Below are positions 51,687 to 60,569 of a stretch of 64,000 bases of DNA, in pieces (the stretch's first letter is position 1; each line of letters starts with the position of its first letter). This DNA comes from SIG598 sp045605025 (lineage in GTDB: Bacteria; Bacillota; Clostridia; Oscillospirales; Acutalibacteraceae): NCBI GenBank assembly GCA_045605025.1, contig JAZUPE010000085.1, forward strand, positions 7,052-71,051, read 5' to 3'. The translations under genes and the position numbers were made by a program. The notes under the pieces are model-generated. The model made no database searches. It was given only the letters and a program-made list of their open reading frames with translations, and was not told the origin of the DNA.

Positions 51687-51729
51687 CAAAAAAACACCGG
51701 ATCGATCATGTACACAATCGATCCGGTGT
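51687..51729 (-). terminator. Terminator of the YfhO-type gene
   Basis: ACACCGGATCGAT / ATCGATCCGGTGT perfect 13-bp stem with TTTTTTTG following on the minus strand. Confidence 0.95.
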
Positions 51730-51742
51730 CTGGTATCACGGA

Positions 51743-54700
51743 TTATTTATTGCGGCGGTTTTCTCTGCGGAAGTAGAGATTGCCGTTGTCGGACGGAAGC
51801 AGATCCTCCGGCACTTCGCCGGGCTGTTCTGCCTGACCGTCGTCATCGTAATATTCCTCGTAGCCGCGGAACACTTCTTCGTCGAAAACATCCCGCAAAT
51901 CCACCGCCTCAAAGCCCTCGGCGGTATAGTCACGGGCAGGTTCCGGCTCCTGGGCGGCTTCCGGCGCTTCTTCAGCGGAAGCCTCGGCAGCGGCTCTCTG
52001 CTGTCTGCGGGCACGGCGCTCAGCCGCGGCTTCCTCGTCCTTTGCCCCAAACAGCCTGTCCAGAATTTCCTCTGCCTTTCCGCGCAGCGCGGGAATGACC
52101 ATTACCAGCAGAATCAGGACGCACACCACGGAAATGATGATGCCTGCAATCAGTCCGGTGGGCAGGAAGGTCATCTGAACGGTATGCTCGCCTTCGGGAA
52201 CAGCAAAGCACAGCAGTCCGTCGCCAAGAGCGAATGTATCAACCTTTTCGCCGTCGATGCGGACTTTCCAGCCGCTGTCATAACTGAGGGAGGTGAACAT
52301 CATCTGTCCGTTGGGGTTGGTGCAGTTAACCTTGCCTCTGATGTTGCCTTCCTTATATTCCACATCGTAAAGCTGTCCTTCACGGAGTTCTTCGACAGCC
52401 TGATGGAACACATCCTCGTTGACCGAGGCAAGGAAGATATTACCAACGACCGAGCTGAGTTCGGTTGTGAAGGTGACATCGACGCTGGTGCCTGCAGGAA
52501 GCGGGCCGAGGTCGATGGTGTTCGGTTCGTTAGGAGAGGAATTGTACACGCCGTTGTTGCAGCGGACACTGATGGATTTCGCCGCGCGGCAGTCGACGTA
52601 GATGGAGAACATTCCGTCCTCGGGCACGGTGCGGGTGATGGTGAATTCATAGGAATCTCTGCCGCCGGCACCGTTCATGGCAAAGAATGTGTCGTTGATG
52701 TTCACGTCACAGTTGTAGCCGGTGGCGGAGCTGGAATTGTCGGCACTGGTGACGCTTCCGTCGGTGGACGCGCTGTAGAGGTGCATCTTCCAGACGTAGC
52801 CGTCTACGCCGGTGGCCTGCTTGACGAAGCCGTTCTGTACATTGTAGGGATTATCCACCTGCCAGTTCCATTCCACGATGTTGTTGCGCACAAGGTATGC
52901 CTTACTGAGCGCGGAGAGGTTCTGATAGATATATCTGGAGCCGCCGTCGCCGGTTTCCGACTGGCCGGTGTACTGCAGATCGGTGTAGTCCACGTCAGGG
53001 GTCTGCAGGACAACATATTTGACGCCCATCTGCGAATCGCTGTCCGGGGTATAATTCTTGTAAAGGTAGCTGTTGACCCCGTGGATTGCATAGCCCATCT
53101 TGCCCATGAGGGTGGTGGTGGCTTTGGGATTGCTGGAGGCAAAGACGGTGATGCCGCTGTAGTTGAACAGAGCGGGGTCGTTGCAGGTCTTGCGGGGGAG
53201 GAACTCCATGCGGTACATGTTGCTGTCCTCTTCAAGATAGCCTTCAACCAGCCCCACTGTGCGGTCGTTGACATCGTAGTCGGTAACAAAACCGATGCTT
53301 CCGTCACGGTCGTTGCGCTCGGTGAAATATTCGTTGGCATCAAGCTGCTGAATCAGCACCGAGGCGTTTGCGGTAACCTCGGCAAAGACGAACACTGTCA
53401 GCACAGCGCAGCACAGGGCGCGGCGCATGTATCCGGCGGCGTGCAGACCGATAATCACGGCGTAAACGGCAAAGAAGAACAGGCTGACATAGATCATCCG
53501 GAAATCAGCCTTGCCGTCACCCACACTCTGCTCAAGCATGAGCAGACCAAGAACCACGCCGAAGCAGGTCAGCACACGTTTGGGATTGAGGGCGGAAAGG
53601 TTGGACAGCACCTGCATGCCCACGCACAGCATGGCAAAGCTGAGCAGGAAGGAGAATCGATAGGGCAGGTCGTTGGGGAAATGGAAGCCGTGCCAGGCAA
53701 AGTTGAGCCAGTTAACCGACATGGAAAGAGCCAGCACACCCACAAGGCCGCCCCACGCGATGCGGCGGCGCAGAGAGAATCTGTCGCAGGAGAGGAACAG
53801 CGCCAGCAGCAGCACGGCCAGCACCGAACAGTAGATGTTGGGCAGGTTGTCGCCGCGCATGGATGGATAGGAACCGAACAGGGTTCTCTGGAACAGACTG
53901 AACAGGTCAAAGTTGCTGTCCAGATTGCGCGCGAAGGAATCCTCCGCTCCGGAGGTGGATCCAAGGGCGATAAACGTGGGGATAATCAGCACAGCGGAGA
54001 TTCCGCCGCCGATGAGGGATCCGTAGCAGAAACGCCAGAAATGGCGCAGACGGTCGCTGACAGTGGGCCTGCTCTCATCACTGATGGCGATGGCGATGTA
54101 ATAGAGCACAAGGAACACGCACAGCATGTAACCGATATAGTAATTGGTAAGCAGAGCAAGTGCAAGGGTCACGCAGTAGAGCAGGGGTTCTCCGCGCTTA
54201 AGCAGCCGGTCAAGGCCGAGACAGACCAGAGGCAGCAGCACCAGCGGATCCAGCCACATCAGGTTCCATGAATGGCCGATGAAGAAGGAAATCATGGAGT
54301 AGGCGACGCCGCCCGCAACAATGGAGAAATCATTGCGCTTGAACACCTTGCCGGCGAAGATGGAGAAGGTCACACCTGCGGCGGTGATCTTAAGTACAGT
54401 GGCAAGGGCGATGGCTTCAGTCAGAGCCTCACGGGGGAAGATGAGCATGAGCAGGTTAAACGGGCTGCTCAGATAATAGGAGAACAGCGAAAGGAAGCTG
54501 CTGCCCAGACCAAGGCTGTCCGAATAGACCAGACTGCCGCCGGAGAAAACGGACAGAATCTTTTCCCTCAGCAGAGAGAAGAACGCCACATACTGATGGT
54601 GCATATCAATTATCAACACCGTATGGTTGCCGAAAGGGAACACCTCAAGGGTGATGTATGTCAGCATTATGCCGATGAACGAAAGCGTTCCGGCCATGAC

Positions 54701-54955
54701 CACATAAGAGATAGAATCAGAAGTATCAAATGATTTTTCGTCCAGCCAGATTCTCGCGCAGCAGAAAACGAGCATGCCCACTGCCACGCTGAATATCACC
54801 GAGAACCAGAGGCTGGCGGCGACAAATTCTGAGCGTGCGATCAAAAAAGTGAACAGTCCGACAATAAAGAACGAAAAAATGCTCGCTATGGCAGTGCTGG
54901 ACTGTTTCTGCGCGATCGTTTCGCGCAGTGTCGGTATCTTCGACCGGTTGTTCAT
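51743..54955 (-). CDS. YfhO-family polytopic membrane protein
   Basis: A 1070-aa protein. The first 540 residues contain about 12-14 membrane helices with GNHTVLIIDMHHQYVAFF and FSYYLSSPFNLLMLIFP, marks of the YfhO family, which in Bacillus and Listeria modifies lipoteichoic acid with sugars. A large external domain follows (about 540-920) with one more helix near 930-955 and an acidic, Ala/Glu-rich cytoplasmic tail. The start at 54955 has GGGAGG 8 nt upstream. The tail is longer than in described members. It has its own promoter and terminator. Confidence 0.9.
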   Translation of the reverse strand: MNNRSKIPTLRETIAQKQSSTAIASIFSFFIVGLFTFLIARSEFVAASLWFSVIFSVAVGMLVFCCARIWLDEKSFDTSDSISYVVMAGTLSFIGIMLTYITLEVFPFGNHTVLIIDMHHQYVAFFSLLREKILSVFSGGSLVYSDSLGLGSSFLSLFSYYLSSPFNLLMLIFPREALTEAIALATVLKITAAGVTFSIFAGKVFKRNDFSIVAGGVAYSMISFFIGHSWNLMWLDPLVLLPLVCLGLDRLLKRGEPLLYCVTLALALLTNYYIGYMLCVFLVLYYIAIAISDESRPTVSDRLRHFWRFCYGSLIGGGISAVLIIPTFIALGSTSGAEDSFARNLDSNFDLFSLFQRTLFGSYPSMRGDNLPNIYCSVLAVLLLALFLSCDRFSLRRRIAWGGLVGVLALSMSVNWLNFAWHGFHFPNDLPYRFSFLLSFAMLCVGMQVLSNLSALNPKRVLTCFGVVLGLLMLEQSVGDGKADFRMIYVSLFFFAVYAVIIGLHAAGYMRRALCCAVLTVFVFAEVTANASVLIQQLDANEYFTERNDRDGSIGFVTDYDVNDRTVGLVEGYLEEDSNMYRMEFLPRKTCNDPALFNYSGITVFASSNPKATTTLMGKMGYAIHGVNSYLYKNYTPDSDSQMGVKYVVLQTPDVDYTDLQYTGQSETGDGGSRYIYQNLSALSKAYLVRNNIVEWNWQVDNPYNVQNGFVKQATGVDGYVWKMHLYSASTDGSVTSADNSSSATGYNCDVNINDTFFAMNGAGGRDSYEFTITRTVPEDGMFSIYVDCRAAKSISVRCNNGVYNSSPNEPNTIDLGPLPAGTSVDVTFTTELSSVVGNIFLASVNEDVFHQAVEELREGQLYDVEYKEGNIRGKVNCTNPNGQMMFTSLSYDSGWKVRIDGEKVDTFALGDGLLCFAVPEGEHTVQMTFLPTGLIAGIIISVVCVLILLVMVIPALRGKAEEILDRLFGAKDEEAAAERRARRQQRAAAEASAEEAPEAAQEPEPARDYTAEGFEAVDLRDVFDEEVFRGYEEYYDDDGQAEQPGEVPEDLLPSDNGNLYFRRENRRNK

Positions 54956-55038
54956 CGGAATTCCTCCCAATCGGAAATTTCACCTTTCTGTATCCCGCAG
55001 AAGGCGCAGAAAGGCATAGTAATCTATTGTAAATAAAT

Positions 55039-55067
55039 ATTATATCTCATCGACTAAGAAAACGCAA
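55039..55067 (-). promoter_or_regulatory. Promoter of the YfhO-type gene
   Basis: TTGCGT, 17-nt spacer, TATAAT on the minus strand, about 80 nt upstream of the start. Confidence 0.7.
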
Positions 55068-55088
55068 CCTCCGTGTGCGGCGGACATA

Positions 55089-55862
55089 TCACGTAGCGGT
55101 GCAGGCGGCTTCCATGATCCTGTCGAGCATAAAACCGGCAAACCGTCCGGCTACATCCGGATTGACAATCATCATTCTTCCGCCGCGGTATTGCTCAAGG
55201 GCGGCGGATATCAGCTCGCGGAATTCTTCCGGCAGAGAAGTTATTCCCCACTCTCCCCCTTCCAGCTTGGACAGGACGCGTCCGTCACGGGCATATCCCA
55301 GCACGCGGCAGAGATTGAGTGTAATATAGACGGAATCGCGGAGAATATCGTCTTCCGCTCCCTCGATGTCGTTCCATATGCTGTCAAGATAATCCTCAGG
55401 CGGAACTGGAGCGAATACATTTTCTATCTCCTCGCCGTACAGGGTGATGCCGCGGTGACGGGTGATGGTGAAGTGGGCGGCAAGATCCTTGTCGGTACCG
55501 TTCATCTTCGCGATGTAGTCCTCCGGATCACGGCGGTACCAGTCAATGTGCGCGTTGGAAAAATGCAATTCAAAAGGGGTCGGATATACAAAGGGATCGC
55601 ATACCTCTCTGCACACCACGCTCATTTCTATGCCCTTTGCCGGGGCGTGTTCGTTGTGAGCGACGGTCATGTCCATCAGCCGCCGCTTTGTCACGTCGGG
55701 AATGCTTCCGCTGACCACTATAAGCAGGTCGATGTCGCTCTGACTGCCGTTGAAACAGCCCATGGCAGCAGAGCCATGAAGATACACCCCCACGAGCATA
55801 CCGGCAAGTATCTCGCGGCACTGTGCGACGTAGCTTTCCAGCAGCGCGGTGTAGTTTTCCAT
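55089..55862 (-). CDS. Aminoglycoside nucleotidyltransferase-like protein (ANT(3'')/ANT(9) type)
   Basis: A 257-aa protein with the nucleotidyltransferase signature LHGSAAMGCFNGSQSDIDLLIVV (Gly-Ser and the two metal-binding Asp), then a DUF4111-type helical C-terminal domain containing TLNLCRVLGYARDG and SKLEGGEWG. Enzymes of this group adenylate streptomycin or spectinomycin. Whether this chromosomal copy gives resistance cannot be told from sequence. No mobile element is next to it. It lies 27 nt after a small unidentified frame. Confidence 0.88.
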   Translation of the reverse strand: MENYTALLESYVAQCREILAGMLVGVYLHGSAAMGCFNGSQSDIDLLIVVSGSIPDVTKRRLMDMTVAHNEHAPAKGIEMSVVCREVCDPFVYPTPFELHFSNAHIDWYRRDPEDYIAKMNGTDKDLAAHFTITRHRGITLYGEEIENVFAPVPPEDYLDSIWNDIEGAEDDILRDSVYITLNLCRVLGYARDGRVLSKLEGGEWGITSLPEEFRELISAALEQYRGGRMMIVNPDVAGRFAGFMLDRIMEAACTAT

Positions 55863-55889
55863 CGGTTATGCCCTCTCTTTCCTCATATG

Positions 55890-56177
55890 TCAGTTCTTTC
55901 TATGTGCGGTCCATTCCGCTTTCCGGTCTTCCCGCTGCGCAAGGCAGCCGCATGGCATACCTGCCGGCGGTGACACCGATCTATCCTTGCGCCATATCTC
56001 ATAGAGAGAAACCCCACTGACGTCTTCATAATCGTGACTGCCTCTGCAGCTAAACTGCCACGCCCCGTCGTCTATATCGCAGGAAACGTACAGTATCGGC
56101 GCGCCCTGCGCAATTATGTGGCAACAGGTAAACCACGGCGGCGTTTCCGGGTGCGGAAAACGGAAATCTGCAAGCAA
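55890..56177 (-). CDS. Small hypothetical protein, uncertain start, possibly decayed
   Basis: A frame of about 95 codons reads like a real protein: PHPETPPWFTCCHI, GAPILYVSCDIDDGAWQF, GVSLYEIWRKD. The spacing of aromatic and acidic residues suggests a compact domain. However, the only in-frame start in a sensible place is TTG at 56177 with no clear ribosome binding site, and the frame stays open upstream into the dehydrogenase gene. It may be a pseudogene that lost its beginning, or it may use an unusual start. It ends just before the nucleotidyltransferase gene. Confidence 0.45.
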   Translation of the reverse strand: MLADFRFPHPETPPWFTCCHIIAQGAPILYVSCDIDDGAWQFSCRGSHDYEDVSGVSLYEIWRKDRSVSPPAGMPCGCLAQREDRKAEWTAHRKN

Positions 56178-56286
56178 GTAACATATCCGGTTTCTTCTTA
56201 TCTTTTCCGGAAGCCTTCTCGGTTCGTTCCTGAGAGAACTGTGGTATCCGGAATCACGAAAGCTCCGGAATGACTGACGATTACGG

Positions 56287-57234
56287 TCAGCTGACCACGT
56301 TGCGGGGCTCTCCCTTGAGCCACGCCTCAATATTCCCCTCAACAATGCCCAGCAGGCGCTGACGGGTCTCCAGCGGAGCCCAGGCTACATGGGGAGTGAT
56401 GATGAGATTTTTCGCGCCCTGCAGAGGACAGCCGGCACTCATAGGTTCAGTCGCCAGCACGTCCAGCGCCGCGCCTCCCAGTTTTCCGCTGTCGAGGGCT
56501 TCACGCAGAGCAGGCTCGTCGACCACTCCGCCGCGGGAGGTGTTGATGAAAAACGCACCCTGCTTCATTTTTCCGAACGCGTCGGAGTTGAACAGACCGG
56601 CGGTGGCTTCGGTCAGCGGACAGTGCACCGTCACCGCGTCCGCGCGGCTGAGCAGCTCATCAAAGGAGACGCATTCCATTTCTGGGCACTTTTCCAGGGT
56701 TCGGGTGTAGACCAGCACCGTCATTCCGAAGGCTTCGGCGATGCGGGCAACGCGTCTGCCGATGCTTCCGCAGCCCACGATACCCAGCGTCATTCCCGCC
56801 AGCTCGCGCTGGGGATGAATGAACGCCGAGAACACCGGACTGGTAATCCATCCGCCGGAGGAGGTATAGGCAGAATATTTTGAAAGACTGGTGCACAGCT
56901 CAAGCAGCATGGCAAAGGTAAGCTGCGCCACAGCGTCGGAGGAATATTCACCGGCGTTGCAGACGGTGACGCCTTTCTTTCCCGCGTGGACAACGTCGAT
57001 GTTGTTGTATCCGGTGGCGAAAAGGCCGACATACCGCAGATTCGGGCAGGCATCCATAACCTCGGCGGTAATCTGTGTCTTGTTGCACAGCACCGCGTCT
57101 GCATCGGCAATGCGCTCGATGAGCTGATCGGGAGCGGTCAGGCCGTAGGATACTACCTCTCCGAAGCGCTCAAGGCTGTCCAGCGAAAGATCACCGCTGG
57201 TAACGGTATCGCGGTCGGTAATCACGATTTTCAT
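56287..57234 (-). CDS. D-2-hydroxyacid dehydrogenase (hydroxypyruvate/glycerate dehydrogenase type)
   Basis: A 315-aa NAD-dependent dehydrogenase with the catalytic-domain start MKIVITDRDTV, the nucleotide fold GIVGCGSIGRRVARIAEAFG, the Arg in NTSRGGVVDE, the Glu in LATEPM and the His in TPHVAWAP. The sequence is nearest the HprA-like group that reduces hydroxypyruvate or glyoxylate; the exact substrate is uncertain. The start at 57234 has AGGAGG 7 nt upstream. Confidence 0.93.
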   Translation of the reverse strand: MKIVITDRDTVTSGDLSLDSLERFGEVVSYGLTAPDQLIERIADADAVLCNKTQITAEVMDACPNLRYVGLFATGYNNIDVVHAGKKGVTVCNAGEYSSDAVAQLTFAMLLELCTSLSKYSAYTSSGGWITSPVFSAFIHPQRELAGMTLGIVGCGSIGRRVARIAEAFGMTVLVYTRTLEKCPEMECVSFDELLSRADAVTVHCPLTEATAGLFNSDAFGKMKQGAFFINTSRGGVVDEPALREALDSGKLGGAALDVLATEPMSAGCPLQGAKNLIITPHVAWAPLETRQRLLGIVEGNIEAWLKGEPRNVVS

Positions 57235-57314
57235 GGTATTTCCTCCTGAATATTTATGAATTGCTATGATATCATATGAATATTGAAGCAACCGCACCCA
57301 TGCACAGAAACAGT

Positions 57315-57350
57315 GACGACTGGCGCGGAAAATATTCTGCGTCAGTCGTC
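57315..57350 (-). terminator. Hairpin after the PstS-like gene
   Basis: GACGACTG / CAGTCGTC with an inner CGC/GCG, 24 nt past the stop; T-run weak. Confidence 0.6.
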
Positions 57351-57374
57351 CGGCTGCGGATTTTTACTTCTTGA

Positions 57375-58625
57375 TTATTTCACAGGTGTATAACCGGTGG
57401 CTTCCACCAGCTTCTGCCCCTGCTCTCCCTGTATCCATTCAAGGAGGCGCAGGGTGTTTTCGTCGGCATCACTGCGAGTGACAGCGAAAAACTGCGACGC
57501 GATAGGATAGCTTCCGTTGTCGATGTTTTCCAGAGTAGGCTCAGCACCGTTTATGCTCAGCAGTCTTATCTGGTCGTTGCCCACCATCTCGGTGGAATAG
57601 AACCGGAAAGAATATCCGATAGCGTTTTTGAAATTGCGGTAGTCGGCTGTCCGGGTGATGATGCCGCCCATGCCGTCAACCACGTCCTCTTTGGGAGGGT
57701 CGACGAGATTTTTGCCTGCCATAAGTCGCTCAAGAGCGCTCTGGCTGCCGCTGCCTTCATCACGCTGGAAGGCGCGGATTTTTCCAAGTCCGTCTACCCC
57801 CAGTTGATCCCACTTTGTAATCTCACCGGAATAGATGCCCTGAATCTGTTCAACGGATATGTCTTTCAGAGGATTCTGCGAGTTGACAAAGAACACAAAT
57901 GCCTCACGGCCGATGGGAGTGTAAACCAGCTCCACACCGTTGTCGGCGGCGAACTGCTTCTGTTCCTCCGAGGGAGCGGCGACGAAAATGATATCCGCCT
58001 CTCCGGTAACGATATTTCTATAGGCTTTGGTAGTCGTGGAACAGTCAAGGCACTCACTCTCCCACGATTTCTCGATGGCTTCTTTTGGATAGACCGCCCG
58101 GGCAAAAGCGGAATAGACGGGATAAAGCGCAGTGGCTCCGTCCATCTTCGGCAGGTCGCTGTCAAGAGTCAGCCCCGATGGTTCGTCCAGCACGGCAACC
58201 TTTGTGCCGTCCTTGTATGGGCGGTACTGTATCAGAAGATTATCCGATTCGCCCACGGTGGGAATACTGTTCTTCCATACATCGTAAGCTAAGAATCCGC
58301 CCATGATCAGGACACACCCCAGCATGGCGGCGGTCAGCGGAATCCAGACGCTTTTCTTTTTGAATGCGCCCCAGATTATACAGATGACTGTTGCGGATAC
58401 CATCAGAATGAAAGCACAAATCACAAGCAGCATCCACCACTTCGCGCCTGTCAGCATTCCAATAACAAATGCCAGGCACAGCGGAATAATCGTGCCGACG
58501 GAAACACCCGCGGTGAGCAGACCTTTGCCTGTTTTCCGTCTGCTTTCGCTGAACAGCATGATAATTCCAGCCAGAGACAGCCCAAATGCAACAGGCACTG
58601 TCAGCAATACTAACGGTAACGCCAT
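57375..58625 (-). CDS. PstS-like phosphate-binding domain fused to a multi-helix membrane anchor
   Basis: A 416-aa protein. About the first 125 residues form four membrane helices. The rest is a PBP_like_2/PstS domain with YPVYSAFARAVYP, TTTKAYRNIVTGEADIIF and QRDEGSGSQSALE (phosphate-loop type). PstS normally is a secreted lipoprotein delivering phosphate to PstCAB; here the anchor is polytopic and no pst permease is nearby, so a sensing role is possible. AAAGGGAG precedes the ATG at 58625. The upstream gene is a short relative of its anchor. Confidence 0.85.
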   Translation of the reverse strand: MALPLVLLTVPVAFGLSLAGIIMLFSESRRKTGKGLLTAGVSVGTIIPLCLAFVIGMLTGAKWWMLLVICAFILMVSATVICIIWGAFKKKSVWIPLTAAMLGCVLIMGGFLAYDVWKNSIPTVGESDNLLIQYRPYKDGTKVAVLDEPSGLTLDSDLPKMDGATALYPVYSAFARAVYPKEAIEKSWESECLDCSTTTKAYRNIVTGEADIIFVAAPSEEQKQFAADNGVELVYTPIGREAFVFFVNSQNPLKDISVEQIQGIYSGEITKWDQLGVDGLGKIRAFQRDEGSGSQSALERLMAGKNLVDPPKEDVVDGMGGIITRTADYRNFKNAIGYSFRFYSTEMVGNDQIRLLSINGAEPTLENIDNGSYPIASQFFAVTRSDADENTLRLLEWIQGEQGQKLVEATGYTPVK

Positions 58626-58650
58626 AAATGATACTCCCTTTCTTTCCTGA

Positions 58651-58986
58651 TCAGCAGGCGTGATACACACCTGATACTGCACAGCACAGAACAAACGCCG
58701 ACACCAGCGGAATCCACACCGCTCCGGCTTTGAGACGTCCCCATATCGCGCAGATCGCTATTGCCGCGGCAAGTATCACCGCGGCAGCCTCCGCCAGAAG
58801 AATCCAACCCTGAGCGTTCCATCCAATATGGGAAACAAACACCTCGATGACGGCGAAAAACGCCGTTATCCCTATGGCATCGGATATGACTGCCTTGCCG
58901 CCGTAGCGGGTTTTCTTTGAGATGAGCAACACGATGCCGACGAGCATCATCAGCGCGACAATGACACGAATAATCGTTCCCGGCAT
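58651..58986 (-). CDS. Small membrane protein related to the PstS-like anchor
   Basis: A 111-aa protein with three membrane helices. Its end (AICAIWGRLKAGAVWIPL) matches the anchor of the next protein (VICIIWGAFKKKSVWIPL) and then stops at the point where the other continues into the binding domain. It therefore looks like a partial tandem duplicate. AAAGGA precedes the ATG, so it is probably still translated. It ends 25 nt before the PstS-like gene. Confidence 0.75.
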   Translation of the reverse strand: MPGTIIRVIVALMMLVGIVLLISKKTRYGGKAVISDAIGITAFFAVIEVFVSHIGWNAQGWILLAEAAAVILAAAIAICAIWGRLKAGAVWIPLVSAFVLCCAVSGVYHAC

Positions 58987-59011
58987 TATGATTTCCTTTC
59001 TGCGGAACAGA

Positions 59012-60556
59012 TCAGTCTCCGAAAAGGTAGCTCTGCAGCAGTTTTGCGTTGGCTTCCAGATCGAGATCCAGCACTGACATACCGTTTATGGTAGTGCTGC
59101 TGTATTTGCCGTCCGCCGGAACAGTCATCTGTCCAAGTTCACCGGACAGCGCGGGGAGGGCTTTGAGCGCAAGTTCGCCGATCTGAGAACTGCTCATATC
59201 GGTGGAGATGTTCGGCGCCACCGCCTTGACCAGTCCCAGCAGGTCCCCCACTCCCAGCGAACGGACTTTGGTTATTATCGCATTAATGAGGGTGCGCTGA
59301 CGCTGAGTACGCTTGAAGTCGCTGTCGATCTTGCGTATCTGTGCGTAGGTCACTGCCTGTTTGCCGTTGAGCAGCTGCTTGCCGGCGGAAGTGGTCAGTC
59401 CGCAATGTGAGTGGAGGTTGACCTGCTTTGCTTCGGCGGCGGTCAGCTCGATCTCCACTCCGCCGACGGCATCCACCACATCCACAAGCGCCGCCATGTC
59501 GATGGTGACGCAGTGGTCGATCTTTACGCGGAAGTTGTTCTCCACCGTCTGTACCGCCAGCTGGGCACCGCCGTGTGCATAGGCGGAATTAATGCGGCTG
59601 GCGCGGTATCCTGGAATCTCCACATAGCAGTCGCGCAGTATGGAGCACAGGCGGATATTGCCGCTTCGGCTGTCCACACTGGCAATCATTATGGTGTCCG
59701 ATCGGGATCCGCTGCTGCCGTCATCATCGATGCCAAGAAGCAGAATATTGGTTACTCCGGAACGTGACATGAGTTCAAGCGAGGACACTTCCGATGCAGG
59801 AGTGTTATCCCGCCGGGTCAGCTCAAGTGAATTCATGTCCGCAAGCAATATTCCAAAGACGGAGTTATACACAATGACAAGCGCCAGCAGGACGCATCCG
59901 GTGATCACCACCGCTTTGCCCGCTGTGGGAAGATCCGAGAAGATTTCCCTGATTCTGCCGATGATTCCGGTACTGTTCCGTGAAGACGCCGACGCTGTTT
60001 TACGTCGCGAGGAAGTATTGCCGCGTCCTGTGCCGGCAGAGCTTCGACTGCGTGTCGTGCCTGCTGCGGGACGGCGATCAGCCTGAGTCCGGCTGTCACG
60101 GCGACCGGCGGACTCCTTCAGAGGTGCTGTGTATGTGGCAAGCTTTCCGACAAAGCCCGCCGCTTTTTGTGCGACGTTGTCCTTCGATGCCGCGCTGGAC
60201 CTTTCCGTTCGGCGGCGCGGTCTTTCTTCAGCAGCAATCCTGTCCACAACTCTGCGTGGAGCCTCCTGCTGCGCGATCTGCGCGTTGAGGCGATCCTCCC
60301 GCTCCTGCTTGCGGCGGCGGGCTGCCTCAAAGTTAAATACGTCAAAACCATCGTCGCCGTCCTCCGATGCGGGGGACGGCGATGAATCGGTAATCAAATT
60401 ATCACGGGTGCGGCGGGAACGATATTCTCCGTCAAGAGACATTCCCCGCCGGGCGCGACCGGGAACATACTCCCCGTCGCTGCTTCCGCAGCCTGCAGAG
60501 CGATCCTCCGCAGACTGCGTATCATAACTGTCAATAAAGGGCCTTTTGTCTTTCAT
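59012..60556 (-). CDS. LytR-CpsA-Psr (LCP) family protein
   Basis: LCP proteins attach wall teichoic acids or other polymers to peptidoglycan. The 514-aa protein has a long Arg/Ser-rich cytoplasmic region (1-195), one membrane helix (about 208-232), and an external LCP domain (about 265-420) with ILLLGIDDD, RSDTIMIASVD, SILRDCYVEIPG, RINSAYAHGG and KQAVTYAQIRKIDSDFKRTQ (Asp and Arg ligands of the lipid phosphate). The ATG at 60556 has only a weak GGA. An earlier ATG at 60589 overlaps the PBP gene and has no site either. It follows the PBP gene. Confidence 0.93.
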   Translation of the reverse strand: MKDKRPFIDSYDTQSAEDRSAGCGSSDGEYVPGRARRGMSLDGEYRSRRTRDNLITDSSPSPASEDGDDGFDVFNFEAARRRKQEREDRLNAQIAQQEAPRRVVDRIAAEERPRRRTERSSAASKDNVAQKAAGFVGKLATYTAPLKESAGRRDSRTQADRRPAAGTTRSRSSAGTGRGNTSSRRKTASASSRNSTGIIGRIREIFSDLPTAGKAVVITGCVLLALVIVYNSVFGILLADMNSLELTRRDNTPASEVSSLELMSRSGVTNILLLGIDDDGSSGSRSDTIMIASVDSRSGNIRLCSILRDCYVEIPGYRASRINSAYAHGGAQLAVQTVENNFRVKIDHCVTIDMAALVDVVDAVGGVEIELTAAEAKQVNLHSHCGLTTSAGKQLLNGKQAVTYAQIRKIDSDFKRTQRQRTLINAIITKVRSLGVGDLLGLVKAVAPNISTDMSSSQIGELALKALPALSGELGQMTVPADGKYSSTTINGMSVLDLDLEANAKLLQSYLFGD

Positions 60557-60569
60557 TTCAAGTCCGGCA

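Noticed and set aside
52184..54271. 695-codon plus-strand open frame
   Set aside because: It is antisense to the YfhO gene, which has clear membrane helices, a ribosome binding site, a promoter and a terminator. The antisense product has no family likeness.
55089..55862. Nucleotidyltransferase-like gene as part of a resistance island
   Set aside because: No transposase, integrase, direct repeats or change in base composition were seen around it.
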